The notes below the pieces were generated by a model that saw only the letters and a program-made list of their open reading frames with translations, did not search any database and was not told the origin of the DNA. A stretch of 64,000 bases of DNA from Edwardsiella anguillarum ET080813 (GTDB taxonomy: Bacteria; Pseudomonadota; Gammaproteobacteria; Enterobacterales; Enterobacteriaceae), in the NCBI RefSeq assembly GCF_000264765.2, contig NZ_CP006664.1, positions 248,001 to 312,000 of the forward strand. The letters run 5' to 3'. Of this stretch, positions 16,779-31,019 are shown in pieces. Each line of letters opens with the position of its first letter. The stretch's first letter is position 1. The position numbers were made by a program, and so were the translations under genes.

Positions 16779-18278
16779 ATGAAATTTAAATCTTGCGCCG
16801 TCCTGATTTCTAGTTTGATCGCCGCAGGTGGCGTCTTGAATAGCGAAGCCTGCACCACCATCTTAGTGGCCTCCGGCGCCACCAGCGATGGCTCTAGAAT
16901 TATTGCCCGCACCGAAGATCATGATCCCACGCTATCGAAAGTGATGCTAAACCATCAGGCCAAAGAAAATAGCAGTGGCACCTTCCATGCCAATGAAAAT
17001 AAATTCACCTATTCTGTCCCCAAAAAAGCTTTTGCTTATACTTCATTCTCCAATGGCAAAGAGGGGAAACTGCCCGATCAGATGACCTGGGGGGCCGCTG
17101 GATTTAACCAAAAAGGCGTGGGAATGACGGCAACAGAGACGATCTTCGCCAGCCCCGAGGCTCTCAAACATGACCCCTATCTGCCCGAAACCGGCATTAC
17201 CGAAGACAGCATTACCGACGTGATCTTGCCCTACGTCTCCTCAGCGCGCGAAGGCGCCGCCCGTCTGGGTAAAATTATTGAAGAAAAAGGCGCCGGCGAA
17301 GGCTTTGGCGTCGCCTTCGTCGACCAGCACGACATCTGGTATCTGGAAACCGGCAGCGGCCATCAGTGGCTGGCCACCCGCCTGCCGAAGGATGACTATT
17401 ATGTCACCGGCAACCAGGGGCGCCTGCAGACCTATAAGCCTGACGACAGCGCCAACTATATGGCATCGCCTACGCTGATCAGCGCCGCCGAAAAATATGG
17501 TCTTTACAATCCTAAGCGCGACGGCGACTTTAATTTTGAAAAGGCCTATACGCTGCATAACGAGAAAAACGACCCCTATTACAACTATCCCCGAGTATAT
17601 GCGCTACAGCATCTCTATACGCCAGATATCAAGACCTCACTGACGGCTCCACAAAATTTCCCCGTTTTTGCTAAACCGGAGGCTAAACTTGATATCGACG
17701 CGGTAAAACAGGGGCTGCGAAATACCTATGAGAACATAGATCGCAAGCCTTATACTCAAACCCCCGATTATCGTCTACGTCCGGTGTCATTATTTCGCAC
17801 CCAGCAGGCACATATTTTACAAGCGCGCGATGGTTTACCTCGTGGTATTGCCGATGTGGAATATTTAGCCTATGGCATGCCCAGTATTTCTATTTTTATT
17901 CCGGTTTATGCCAATAGTATCCAGCAATTCCCGCAGGCCTACCGCACGGTAACCGACGGAAAAGCGGACTCGGTCTCTGCCCAGTGGCAGTTCCGGAAAC
18001 TGCAAACGCTGGTGATGATGGACTATTACAAATATGCGCCGATGGTACAAAAGGCCTATCAGCAGCAGGAGGCCAGCTTCAGCGTCATGCAGCGCGACAT
18101 GGAAAAAGCCTATCTGGCCACCTACCAGAAAGATCCGGCCAAGGCCCAGCGGCTGGTGCAGCAGTTTGAGGATCGCGTTTTCAGCGACGCGCTCAGCACG
18201 ACACAAACCCTGACCAATCAAATCTTTACCCAACTGACCCAGGACGTCAACGCCAAGTATAAGTTTGCCGGCGCCTGA
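16779..18278 (+). CDS. Secreted C69-family dipeptidase (PepD-like)
   Basis: A 499-residue protein. A signal-like N-terminus (KSCAVLISSLIAAGGVLNSEA) is followed by CTTILVASGATSDGSRIIARTED. In the C69 family the Cys of CTT becomes the N-terminal nucleophile after removal of the leader; here it is about residue 25. Further family marks are WGAAGFNQKGVGMTATET and YYVTGNQGRLQTY. It likely cleaves dipeptides in the periplasm or outside the cell. Start 16779 is chosen because a GGGAG site precedes it at good distance. It is divergent from the M20 amidohydrolase and lies between yeeZ and hisL. Confidence 0.9.
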   Translation: MKFKSCAVLISSLIAAGGVLNSEACTTILVASGATSDGSRIIARTEDHDPTLSKVMLNHQAKENSSGTFHANENKFTYSVPKKAFAYTSFSNGKEGKLPDQMTWGAAGFNQKGVGMTATETIFASPEALKHDPYLPETGITEDSITDVILPYVSSAREGAARLGKIIEEKGAGEGFGVAFVDQHDIWYLETGSGHQWLATRLPKDDYYVTGNQGRLQTYKPDDSANYMASPTLISAAEKYGLYNPKRDGDFNFEKAYTLHNEKNDPYYNYPRVYALQHLYTPDIKTSLTAPQNFPVFAKPEAKLDIDAVKQGLRNTYENIDRKPYTQTPDYRLRPVSLFRTQQAHILQARDGLPRGIADVEYLAYGMPSISIFIPVYANSIQQFPQAYRTVTDGKADSVSAQWQFRKLQTLVMMDYYKYAPMVQKAYQQQEASFSVMQRDMEKAYLATYQKDPAKAQRLVQQFEDRVFSDALSTTQTLTNQIFTQLTQDVNAKYKFAGA

Positions 18279-18287
18279 TGCTCCCGC

Positions 18288-18314
18288 GACGATGGGCGAA
18301 CCGCGCCCATCGTC
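18288..18314 (+). terminator. Strong hairpin after the C69 dipeptidase
   Basis: A perfect 11-bp stem GACGATGGGCG/CGCCCATCGTC with a 5-nt loop, 10 bp after the stop codon. No T run follows on this strand, so it may act as a weak or Rho-assisted terminator or protect the mRNA end. Confidence 0.5.
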
Positions 18315-18333
18315 AAGCGGCCAAAAAAAGCGC

Positions 18334-18363
18334 TTGCCATACGCCGTACACTTGGTTTAGGTT
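18334..18363 (+). promoter_or_regulatory. Probable his operon promoter
   Basis: TTGCCA (18334-18339), an 18-bp spacer and TAGGTT (18358-18363). The context TGGTTTAGGTTAAAA matches the remembered E. coli/Salmonella his promoter, which also uses TAGGTT as -10. It lies about 60 bp before the leader peptide. Confidence 0.75.
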
Positions 18364-18425
18364 AAAAATCACTGAGCGCATTTTGCGCAGCGTATACAAG
18401 CGATACCGAACCACGGACTACAATC

Positions 18426-18476
18426 ATGCTGACTCGCGTACTGTTCAACCACCATCATCACCATCACCCTGACTAG
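18426..18476 (+). CDS. hisL: His operon leader peptide
   Basis: A 16-residue peptide [16 protein letters not shown], too short for automated calls. It has six consecutive His codons; the E. coli leader has seven. Ribosome stalling at these codons when charged His-tRNA is scarce favours the anti-terminator and lets transcription enter hisG. The terminator hairpin at 18549-18582 completes the attenuator. Confidence 0.95.
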   Translation: MLTRVLFNHHHHHHPD

Positions 18477-18548
18477 TTCTTTCAGGCGGATGTGTGCTGG
18501 AAGACGGTCAACGGATCTTCCAGTGGCGGCAGACGCAAGATGTGAAAA

Positions 18549-18582
18549 AGCCCTCGGAAGATCTTCTTCCGAGGGCTTTTTT
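18549..18582 (+). terminator. His attenuator terminator
   Basis: A perfect 13-bp stem AGCCCTCGGAAGA/TCTTCCGAGGGCT with a 3-nt loop, followed by a T run. It lies between hisL and hisG, as in other enterobacterial his attenuators. Confidence 0.93.
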
Positions 18583-18639
18583 GTTGTTCATCATTCACAG
18601 GCGCCGCGGCGCCGGCTGGAGAATACAGGGGTAACCACC

Positions 18640-19539
18640 ATGTTGGACAAAGCACGTTTACGCATTGCCATGCAAAAATCTGGCCGCCTGAGCGAGGACT
18701 CACAGGCGCTACTGGCTCGCTGCGGGATCAAAATCAACCTGCATCAGCAGCGGCTGATCGCGTTTGCTGAAAACATGCCCATCGACATCCTACGGGTGCG
18801 CGATGACGATATTCCCGGCCTGGTGATGGACGGCGTGGTTGACCTGGGCATCATTGGCGAGAACGTGCTGGAGGAGGAGCTGCTCGCCCGGCGCGCTCAG
18901 GGCGAAGATCCGCGCTATACCCTGCTACGGCGCCTCGACTTCGGCGCCTGCCGCCTCTCCCTGGCCATGCCCATCGATGCGCCCTATGACGGCGCCCGCG
19001 GCCTGCAGGACTGCCGTATCGCCACCTCTTACCCTCACCTGCTCAAGCGCTATCTGGATGGACAGGGCGTCCGCTTCAAATCCTGCCTGCTCAACGGATC
19101 GGTCGAGGTTGCCCCGCGCGCCGGGCTGGCCGATGCCATCTGTGATCTGGTCTCCACCGGCGCCACCCTCGAGGCCAACGGCCTGCGCGAGGTCGAGGTT
19201 ATCTACCGCTCCAAGGCCTGCCTGATTCAGCGCGACGGCGAGATGCCTCCCGCCAAGCAGGCGCTGATCGAACGCCTGATGACCCGGATTCAGGGGGTGA
19301 TCCAGGCGCGGGAGTCCAAATACATCATGCTGCACGCGCCGAGCGATCGTCTGGAGGAGATTATGGCGCTGCTGCCGGGGGCTGAGCGCCCCACCCTGCT
19401 GCCGCTGGCCGGCGACAAGCGCCGCGTCGCCATGCACATGGTCAGCAGCGAGACCCTGTTCTGGGAAACTATGGAGCAGCTCAAGGCCCTGGGGGCCAGC
19501 TCGATTCTGGTGCTGCCGATTGAAAAGATGATGGAGTAA
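18640..19539 (+). CDS. hisG: ATP phosphoribosyltransferase
   Basis: First enzyme of histidine synthesis: condenses ATP with PRPP. At 299 residues from ATG 18640 it matches the long, His-inhibited form. The open frame extends to 18490, but that would run through the attenuator, so it is not the start. It begins [20 protein letters not shown]; a phosphate-binding region [18 protein letters not shown] is visible, and the C-terminal regulatory domain includes [15 protein letters not shown]. First structural gene after the attenuator; hisD follows after 4 bp. Confidence 0.97.
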   Translation: MLDKARLRIAMQKSGRLSEDSQALLARCGIKINLHQQRLIAFAENMPIDILRVRDDDIPGLVMDGVVDLGIIGENVLEEELLARRAQGEDPRYTLLRRLDFGACRLSLAMPIDAPYDGARGLQDCRIATSYPHLLKRYLDGQGVRFKSCLLNGSVEVAPRAGLADAICDLVSTGATLEANGLREVEVIYRSKACLIQRDGEMPPAKQALIERLMTRIQGVIQARESKYIMLHAPSDRLEEIMALLPGAERPTLLPLAGDKRRVAMHMVSSETLFWETMEQLKALGASSILVLPIEKMME

Positions 19540-19543
19540 CGCC

Positions 19544-21927
<2,384 letters not shown>

Positions 21928-23006
21928 ATGAAGAAATATCTGTTTATCGATCGCGACGGTACCCTGATCGCCGAGCCGCCGCAGGACTTTCAGGTAGATC
22001 GTCTGGACAAGCTGGCGCTGATGCCCGGGGTCATTCCGGCGCTACTGCGGCTACAGCAGGCCGGCTATCATCTGGTGATGGTCAGTAATCAGGACGGACT
22101 GGGCAGCGAACGCTTTCCGCAGGCCGACTTCGATGCGCCGCACAATCTACTGATGCAGATACTGACCTCGCAGGGCATCCTGTTCGAGCGGGTGCTGATC
22201 TGCCCACACCTGCCGCAGGAGGGCTGCCGCTGCCGCAAACCCGCCACCGGACTGGTCGACGACTATCTGCAGCCCGGCGTGCTGGATACAGCCAACGCGT
22301 GGGTGATAGGCGACCGTGACAGCGATCTGCAGCTGGCGCACAACATGGGGATCAACGGGCTGCGCTACGCCGCGACCCCAACCGATGGCGTCAGTCTGGA
22401 CTGGCCGCAGATCGCCGAACGCCTGACCCGCCGCGATCGTCATGCCCAGGTGGAGCGCGTCACCCGTGAGACCGCGCTGCTGGCGGAGGTATGGCTGGAT
22501 CGCCAGGGCGAGAGCCACATCCGTACCGGTATCGGCTTCTTTGACCATATGCTGGATCAGATAGCCACTCACGCCGGCCTGCGCCTGCATATAGAGGCCA
22601 AAGGCGATCTGCATATCGATGATCATCACACCGTCGAAGACACCGCGCTGGCGCTCGGCGAAGCCCTGCGCATCGCGCTGGGAGACAAGCGCGGCATCGC
22701 CCGCTTTGGCTTTGTCCTGCCGATGGACGAGTGCCTGGCCCGCTGTGCCCTGGATATCTCGGGCCGCCCCTACCTCTCCTTCAAGGCCGAATTCAGCCAC
22801 CAGCGCGTCGGGGATCTCAGCACCGAAATGGTCGAACACTTCTTCCACTCCCTCGCCTACGCGATGGGGGTGACCCTGCACCTGAAAACCAAAGGCAAGA
22901 ACGACCACCACCGCGTAGAGAGCCTGTTTAAGGCCTTTGGCCGCACCCTGCGTCAGGCGATCCGCATCGAAGACGACCGCTTACCCAGCTCAAAAGGAGT
23001 GTTGTG

Positions 23007-23007
<1 letters not shown>
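21928..23007 (+). CDS. hisB: Bifunctional histidinol-phosphatase / imidazoleglycerol-phosphate dehydratase
   Basis: A 359-residue fusion typical of Enterobacteria. The N-terminal HAD phosphatase domain has [13 protein letters not shown] (DxDGT nucleophile), a zinc loop [14 protein letters not shown] and [12 protein letters not shown]. From about residue 170 comes the dehydratase domain with [35 protein letters not shown] and [15 protein letters not shown], whose His clusters bind Mn. It abuts hisC and shares one base with the hisH start (TGATG). Confidence 0.97.
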
Positions 23008-25097
<2,090 letters not shown>

Positions 25098-25104
<7 letters not shown>

Positions 25105-25730
25105 CTCAAGGTTTTCTTTCGCAACAGCAAAAAGAGCGTCTGGACTGGAACAAAGTGGACGGCATGATGCCGGCGATCGTGCAGCACGCCGGCTCCGGCG
25201 ATGTCCTGATGCTGGGCTATATGACGCCAGAGGCGTTGGATCATACCGAGCGCTGCGGTAAGGTCACCTTCTATTCCCGCACCAAGCAGCGGCTGTGGAC
25301 CAAGGGCGAAAGCTCCGGTCACACCCTGAACGTGGTCAGCATGACCCCGGACTGCGACCGCGATACGCTGCTGATTCTGGCCGATCCCCAGGGGCCGACC
25401 TGCCATCTCGGCAGCGACAGCTGCTTTGCCCCGGCCCGCGCGCAGTGGCCGTTTCTGTATCACCTGGAGCAGCTGCTGGCCGCACGGAAAACGGCCGATC
25501 CACAAAGCTCGTATACCGCTCGGCTGTACGCCAGCGGGACCAAGCGTATCGCCCAGAAAGTCGGCGAGGAGGGCGTAGAAACGGCGCTGGCGGCCGCCGT
25601 GCATGACCGCGATGAGCTGATCAACGAGTCTGCCGATCTGCTCTACCATCTGCTGGTGCTGTTACAGGATCAGCAGCTGTCGCTGGGCGATGTCATCGAC
25701 TGTCTACAAACCCGCCACTGCCAGGCTTGA
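25098..25730 (+). CDS. hisI: Bifunctional phosphoribosyl-AMP cyclohydrolase / phosphoribosyl-ATP pyrophosphatase
   Basis: A 210-residue HisIE fusion. The N-terminal cyclohydrolase half has [33 protein letters not shown] and the metal site [18 protein letters not shown]. The C-terminal pyrophosphatase half has [18 protein letters not shown] and [13 protein letters not shown]. These catalyse steps two and three of histidine synthesis. It is the last gene of the operon. Confidence 0.96.
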
Positions 25731-25737
25731 CCCGGCC

Positions 25738-25761
25738 GCCGCCGCCTGCCAACGCGGCGGC
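25738..25761 (+). terminator. GC-rich hairpin after hisI
   Basis: An 8-bp stem GCCGCCGC/GCGGCGGC with an 8-nt loop, 8 bp after the hisI stop and followed by a pyrimidine-rich but T-poor tail. It is the likely operon end but not a textbook terminator. Confidence 0.5.
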
Positions 25762-26016
25762 GCCTTCCCCCTTCCCCGCCCTGCCGGGGTAGCCAAAGTG
25801 TGACCAGCCTGTAGCGTCGGGTTAATCCCGGCGCGCAAAAGCGTCTACCCGCTCACGAAAATGCCTTTGCCTCCTACGCAAAATGGGTTAGCTAGCGGAA
25901 ATAGTAATATGATTTACCGAGGAGTAATGCACCGAGCGGCCCGGCCCGGCGCGCGGTGATGCTCCCAACAACAATGGCAAGTAAAAACTCTCTCCAATAA
26001 TAATAAGGTCATCATT

Positions 26017-27186
26017 ATGAGCAATCGTTACGCCGCCCCCAGGCGACGCCGGCGTTGGCCGTGGCTGGTGCTACTGGGGATCATCCTCGGCATTGCCCTG
26101 CTGGCTGCGACCTTCACCGTCCTGCACAAAACCAGCGGCACCGAGTTTTGTGTCTCCTGCCATACCATGCAACAGCCTCTGGCCGAATATCAGGGCAGCG
26201 TCCACTTCCAGAATAAGCCGGGGATCCGGGCCGACTGCGCCGACTGCCATATTCCACAGCAGCCCCTCGACTTCCTGAAGACCAAGGTACTGGCGCTGAA
26301 GGATGTCTACGGCGAGCTAACCGGTAAAATAGACACGCCGGAGAAATACCAAGCCCACAAGCTGGCCATGGCGCAGAGCGTCTGGAACACCATGAAAGCC
26401 AACGACTCCGCCACCTGTCGCTCCTGCCATAGCTACCAGGCCATGGATATCATCGATCAGAGCGCGGAAGCCCGCAAACAGCACCCCGTCGCCATCAAGG
26501 ACGGGGAAACCTGTATCGACTGTCATAAGGGGGTCGCCCATATTCTGCCGGATATGAGCGCCCTGAGCGCCGCCGGCGCTAGCGAGCTGGCCGCCGCCGC
26601 CGCGAAAACCCCTGACGGTGCCCGTACGCTCTACGCCATATCCACTCAGCCCTTCTTCCTGGCGCCGCAGGCCGGGGCACACAGCGACGGCAGCCTGATG
26701 CCATCGACGGAGATCCGGGTGCTGCAGCGCCGCGGGGACATGGTGGAGGGTGAGCTGAGCGGCTGGCAGCAGAATGGCGTTAACCAGGTGATCTATGCGG
26801 CGCAGGGCAAGCGTATCCTCTCCGCGCTGCTGGGCGAGGCGGCCCGCAAACAGGTGAAGGTGCAGTCCAGCGACACCGACGCCGCGACCGGGCTGGTATG
26901 GCACCGGGTAACGCTGTCCATCTGGCTGCCCAAGGCCAATCTCATCGGCAGTGAACAGCCCATCTGGCGCTATGCCGCCGATATGATGTCGGCCAACTGC
27001 ACCGGCTGCCACGGCCTGACCGCATTGGATCGCTTCAACGCCAACCAATGGATCGGCGTGGTGAAAGGCATGGCATCGCGCACCTCGCTGAATGAAGAGC
27101 AGCTGCGCCTGCTGACCCAGTATGTCCAGAAACACGCCAGCGATATGTCCGCTAACGGTGCAGATAACACCAAGGAGCCCAAGTGA
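26017..27186 (+). CDS. torY: Pentaheme c-type cytochrome, TorC/TorY (NapC/NirT family)
   Basis: A 389-residue membrane-anchored cytochrome. After a short cytoplasmic basic stretch (RRRRRWPWL) there is one transmembrane helix at about residues 17-36. Four CxxCH motifs follow in the NapC/NirT domain (CVSCH, CADCH, CRSCH, CIDCH), and a fifth, CTGCH, in the C-terminal domain near residue 330. That five-heme layout is typical of TorC and TorY, which pass electrons from menaquinol to the periplasmic oxide reductase. It overlaps the reductase gene by one base. The choice of torY over torC rests on the partner reductase resembling TorZ more. Confidence 0.85.
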   Translation: MSNRYAAPRRRRRWPWLVLLGIILGIALLAATFTVLHKTSGTEFCVSCHTMQQPLAEYQGSVHFQNKPGIRADCADCHIPQQPLDFLKTKVLALKDVYGELTGKIDTPEKYQAHKLAMAQSVWNTMKANDSATCRSCHSYQAMDIIDQSAEARKQHPVAIKDGETCIDCHKGVAHILPDMSALSAAGASELAAAAAKTPDGARTLYAISTQPFFLAPQAGAHSDGSLMPSTEIRVLQRRGDMVEGELSGWQQNGVNQVIYAAQGKRILSALLGEAARKQVKVQSSDTDAATGLVWHRVTLSIWLPKANLIGSEQPIWRYAADMMSANCTGCHGLTALDRFNANQWIGVVKGMASRTSLNEEQLRLLTQYVQKHASDMSANGADNTKEPK

Positions 27187-29678
27187 TGAGCAAAACAACA
27201 TCCCTGCCCGCTGCGCCGCTGTGCGTATCCCGCCGCCGCTTTATCGCCGGTGGTGCGGCTCTGCTCGGCGCTCCCCTGCTGGCCGGACTGTGGCCGAAAT
27301 CGGCGCTGGCGCAGGCGATTAGCCAGGCGCTGCCCCAGTTTACCGCCCTGCAGCCGGCGCAGAAGGGGATCCTGACCGGCGCCCACTGGGGCGCCTTTGA
27401 GGCCATCGTCGAATCGGGACGCATGGTCGGCGTGCAGCCGGTCAGCGACGATCCCTATCCCAACGATCTGATCACCATGGCGCCTTACCAGGTGCACGCC
27501 GCCAACCGGATCAAGTATCCCATGGTGCGCAAGAGCTGGCTGGAGGGCGGCGCAGAGCACGGCCGCCCCGAGCTGCGCGGGTGCGATGAGTGGGTGCGCG
27601 TAAGCTGGGATCAGGCCCTGACCCTGGTCAGCGGGCAGATTGCCCGCCTGCAGAAACAGTACGGGCCGCAGTCCATCCACGCCGGCTCCTACGGCTGGAA
27701 AAGCGTCGGCATGCTGCACAACAGCCGCACCCTGCTGCAGCGGCTGATGAACCTGAGCGGGGGCTTCCTCGGCTACGCCGGTGACTACTCCACCGGCGCG
27801 GCCCAGGTGATCATGACCCACGTGGTCGGCTCCATGGAGGTCTATGAACAGCAGACCGCCTGGCCCAACGTCATCGAGCACAGTGAGCTGATCGTCCTGT
27901 GGGGCTGTAACCCCATGATCACTCTTGAGAACAGCTGGAATATGCCGGACCACGTCGGCCAGACCGGCTTCGAGGCGCTGAAGAAAAAAGGCACCCGCAT
28001 CGTCAGCATCGATCCGGTGCGCAGCGCCAGTACCACCCAGCTCAACGCCGAGTGGATCGCCCCGCACCCCTACACCGATTCGGCCATACTGCTCGGTATC
28101 GCCCATACTCTGCTGAGCGAAAAACTGCACGACAGCGACTTCCTCACCACCTATACCGTGGGCTTCGATCGCTTTGCCGACTACCTCAACGGCAAGGATG
28201 ACGGCGTGGTCAAGGACGCCGCCTGGGCGGCCGCCATCAGCGGCGTCGACGCCGACGCCTTGCGCAGCCTGGCGCGGGATATGGCGCACCACCGCACCAT
28301 GATCATGGCTGGCTGGGGCATTCAGCGTCAGCACCACGGTGAACAGCCCCACTGGCTGCTGGTCACCGTGGCGGCCATGCTGGGGCAAATCGGCCTGCCC
28401 GGCGGCGGCTTTGGCTTTAGCTACCACTACTCCTCCGGCGGTAGCCCGACCGCGCGCGGCGGTATTATCTCCGGCATCTCTGCCGGCAATGCCCCGCAAA
28501 ACAGCCCCACGCCGATCCCGGTGGCGCGTATCGCCGACTGCCTGGCCAACCCAGGGAAAACCATCGACTTTAACGGCGGTAAGGTCACCTACCCCGATGT
28601 GAAGATGGTCTACGTCGCCGGCGGTAACCCCTTTGGGCACCATCAGAACACCAATAATCTGATCGACGCCTGGCGCCGCCCGGAGACCATCGTGGTCAAC
28701 GAGCCCTACTGGACCGCCACCGCCAAGTATGCCGATATCGTCCTGCCGGCCACCACCAGCTATGAGCGTAACGATCTGGAGATGGGCGGAGACTATTCGC
28801 AGCTGTATGTCTTCCCGATGCACCAATGCGTTCCCCCGCAGCATGAGGCGCGCAACGACTTCGCCATCTTCGCCGGGCTGGCCGAAAAGCTGGGGGTGCT
28901 GGACGCCTTTAGCGAGGGTAAGGATGAGGCCCAGTGGCTGAAGGGAATGTATGATGGCATGGCGGCCCAGGCACGCAACGCGCGCGTCGCGCTGCCGCCG
29001 TTCGATATGTTCTGGGCATCCAACAACTACATCCGCTTCCCGATCCCGCCGGCCAACAAGGAGTGGGTGCGCTACGCCGACTTCCGCGAGAACCCGCTGC
29101 TGAATCCGCTCGGGACCCCCTCTGGCAAGATCGAGATCTACTCCGATACCATCGCCGCCATGCACTACAGCGACTGTCGGGGCCTGCCCAGCTGGCTCCC
29201 CCCCTATGAGTGGTATCAGAGCGAGGTCGCCCAGCGCTTCCCGCTCTCCCTGAGCACCGCCCACGCCGTCAACCGCCTGCACTCCCAGCTGGACAACACC
29301 CCGCTGCGTGAAAAGTATGCGGTCGCCGATCGCGAGGCGATCCTGATCCACCCGCAGGACGCCAAGGCGCGCGGGATTGCCAACGGGGATGTGGTGCGGG
29401 CCTGGAACAATCGCGGGCAGATCCTGGTCGGCGCCATCGTCACCGAGGACATTCGCGCCGGCGTCGTGCGGATCAGCGAAGGTGCCTGGTTCGATCCGGC
29501 CGATCCGGCACAGCCCGGCTCGCTGTGCAAGAACGGCAATGTGAACTGCCTGACCTTCGACATCGGCTCCTCGAATCTGGCCCAGGGCAACTGCGGCCAT
29601 ATGGCGCAGCTGGAGATCGAGAGGTTCCGCGGCACGCCACCGGCCAACACCGCGCACGACGTACCGCGCGGAGCCTAA
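27186..29678 (+). CDS. torZ: Periplasmic molybdopterin N-/S-oxide reductase, TorZ-like
   Basis: An 830-residue member of the DMSO reductase family from ATG 27186, with AAGGAG upstream. The N-terminal twin-arginine signal is CVSRRRFIAGGAAL. No N-terminal iron-sulfur Cys motif is present, as in TorA/TorZ/BisC. The molybdenum-ligand Ser lies in GYAGDYSTGAAQVI near residue 202, and AGWGIQRQHHGEQ and GQIGLPGGGFGFSYHY follow TorZ more than TorA from memory. It reduces trimethylamine N-oxide or biotin/methionine sulfoxide in the periplasm with electrons from the adjacent pentaheme cytochrome. No torD-type chaperone gene follows; the next gene is setB. Confidence 0.85.
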   Translation: MSKTTSLPAAPLCVSRRRFIAGGAALLGAPLLAGLWPKSALAQAISQALPQFTALQPAQKGILTGAHWGAFEAIVESGRMVGVQPVSDDPYPNDLITMAPYQVHAANRIKYPMVRKSWLEGGAEHGRPELRGCDEWVRVSWDQALTLVSGQIARLQKQYGPQSIHAGSYGWKSVGMLHNSRTLLQRLMNLSGGFLGYAGDYSTGAAQVIMTHVVGSMEVYEQQTAWPNVIEHSELIVLWGCNPMITLENSWNMPDHVGQTGFEALKKKGTRIVSIDPVRSASTTQLNAEWIAPHPYTDSAILLGIAHTLLSEKLHDSDFLTTYTVGFDRFADYLNGKDDGVVKDAAWAAAISGVDADALRSLARDMAHHRTMIMAGWGIQRQHHGEQPHWLLVTVAAMLGQIGLPGGGFGFSYHYSSGGSPTARGGIISGISAGNAPQNSPTPIPVARIADCLANPGKTIDFNGGKVTYPDVKMVYVAGGNPFGHHQNTNNLIDAWRRPETIVVNEPYWTATAKYADIVLPATTSYERNDLEMGGDYSQLYVFPMHQCVPPQHEARNDFAIFAGLAEKLGVLDAFSEGKDEAQWLKGMYDGMAAQARNARVALPPFDMFWASNNYIRFPIPPANKEWVRYADFRENPLLNPLGTPSGKIEIYSDTIAAMHYSDCRGLPSWLPPYEWYQSEVAQRFPLSLSTAHAVNRLHSQLDNTPLREKYAVADREAILIHPQDAKARGIANGDVVRAWNNRGQILVGAIVTEDIRAGVVRISEGAWFDPADPAQPGSLCKNGNVNCLTFDIGSSNLAQGNCGHMAQLEIERFRGTPPANTAHDVPRGA

Positions 29679-29814
29679 CCCCTTATGCGGCTGGGGAAAC
29701 CTGGCCGCCTCTCCCTGCGTGATGGAATATTGAAATCCCTTTTCATTTTCACCAATGGCCGGTAACATGCGCAACGCCTATCCCCTGACGCCCTGACCCG
29801 ATACCGGTTTTCTC

Positions 29815-31014
29815 ATGCTGACTTTTGCCCGCACCCTCGCCCGCCGCTTACCCGATCGCACCGGCTGCGCCTTCCTGATCGTCGCGTTTCTTACCGGGAT
29901 CGCCGGGGCGCTGCAGACCCCGACGCTAAGCCTGTTTCTCTCCAGCCAGGTTACCGGCAGCCCGCTGATGGTCGGCCTGTTTTATACCGGCAGCGCGGTC
30001 ATCGGCATCATCGTCAGCCAGTGGCTCGCCAGCCTCTCCGATCGGCGCGGCGATCGTAAGCAGCTGATCCTGCTGTGCTGCCTGCTAGGCGCGGTGGGCT
30101 GCCTGCTGTTCGCCTACAACCGTAACTACTATCTTCTGCTGATCGTCGGCGTCTGCCTGACCAGCTTCGGCTCCACCGCCAACCCGCAGATGTTTGCCCT
30201 GGCGCGCGAGTACGCCGATCGCTGCGGCAAAGAGGCGGTGATGTTCAGCTCCGTACTGCGCGCGCAAATCTCCCTGGCCTGGGTGATCGGCCCGCCGCTG
30301 GCCTTCGCCCTGGCGCTGGGCTGGGGCTTTACCTTTATGTATCTGGCCGCCACTCTCACCTTTCTGCTGTGCGCCGCCATTGTCTGGCGCTGGCTACCGT
30401 CCATGCCGCGGACGGCAGAGACGCCGCGCGGCGGCGCGCAGGCACCGCGGCGCAATCGGCGCCAAACTCTGCTGCTGCTGGCCTGCGCCACGCTGATGTG
30501 GACCTGCAACAGCATGTACCTGATCAACATGCCGCTGTACGTCAGCCACCAGCTGCAGCTGCCGGAGCGCCTGGCGGGACTGATGATGGGAACCGCGGCC
30601 GGGTTGGAGATCCCGACGATGCTGATCGCCGGCGTCTATGCTGCGCGGCTGGGAAAACGGCGGCTGATGCTTCTGGCGCTGGTGGCCGGTCTGCTGTTTT
30701 ACGGCGGGCTACTGTGGATCACCCACCCGTGGGCGCTGCTGGCCCTGCAGCTGCTCAACGCGGTATTTATCGGTATTCTGGCCGGGATCGGCATGCTCTA
30801 CTTTCAGGATCTGATGCCGGGACAGGCGGGATCGGCCACGACGCTGTTCACCACCAGCGGGCGCATCGGCTGGATCATCGCCGGCTCCGTCGCCGGCACG
30901 CTGGCAGAGATCTGGAGCTACGCATCCGTATTCCCGGTGGCGCTGGCGATGCTGCTCATCGCCCTCGCCTGCCTGCTGCAGATGAGACCAGATCGCCCGG
31001 CCGCGGCGCCGTAA
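29815..31014 (+). CDS. setB: Sugar efflux transporter SetB (MFS)
   Basis: A 399-residue, 12-helix MFS protein. FLTGIAGALQTPTLSLFLS, NPQMFALAREYADR, MFSSVLRAQISLAWVIGPP and LYFQDLMPGQAGSATTLF match the SET family almost word for word. SetB exports glucose and lactose and related sugars. A neighbouring setB-yeiW-yeiP block is also found in E. coli. It lies 136 bp after torZ on the same strand. Confidence 0.93.
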   Translation: MLTFARTLARRLPDRTGCAFLIVAFLTGIAGALQTPTLSLFLSSQVTGSPLMVGLFYTGSAVIGIIVSQWLASLSDRRGDRKQLILLCCLLGAVGCLLFAYNRNYYLLLIVGVCLTSFGSTANPQMFALAREYADRCGKEAVMFSSVLRAQISLAWVIGPPLAFALALGWGFTFMYLAATLTFLLCAAIVWRWLPSMPRTAETPRGGAQAPRRNRRQTLLLLACATLMWTCNSMYLINMPLYVSHQLQLPERLAGLMMGTAAGLEIPTMLIAGVYAARLGKRRLMLLALVAGLLFYGGLLWITHPWALLALQLLNAVFIGILAGIGMLYFQDLMPGQAGSATTLFTTSGRIGWIIAGSVAGTLAEIWSYASVFPVALAMLLIALACLLQMRPDRPAAAP

Positions 31015-31019
31015 GGGGG

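Noticed and set aside
18490-18639. N-terminal extension of hisG
   Set aside because: It would translate through the attenuator hairpin; ATG 18640 gives the normal 299-residue enzyme.
26970-29774. A 934-codon open frame on the minus strand opposite torZ
   Set aside because: It is the mirror of a GC-rich coding gene, has no recognisable motif or ribosome site, and the plus-strand torZ is unmistakable.
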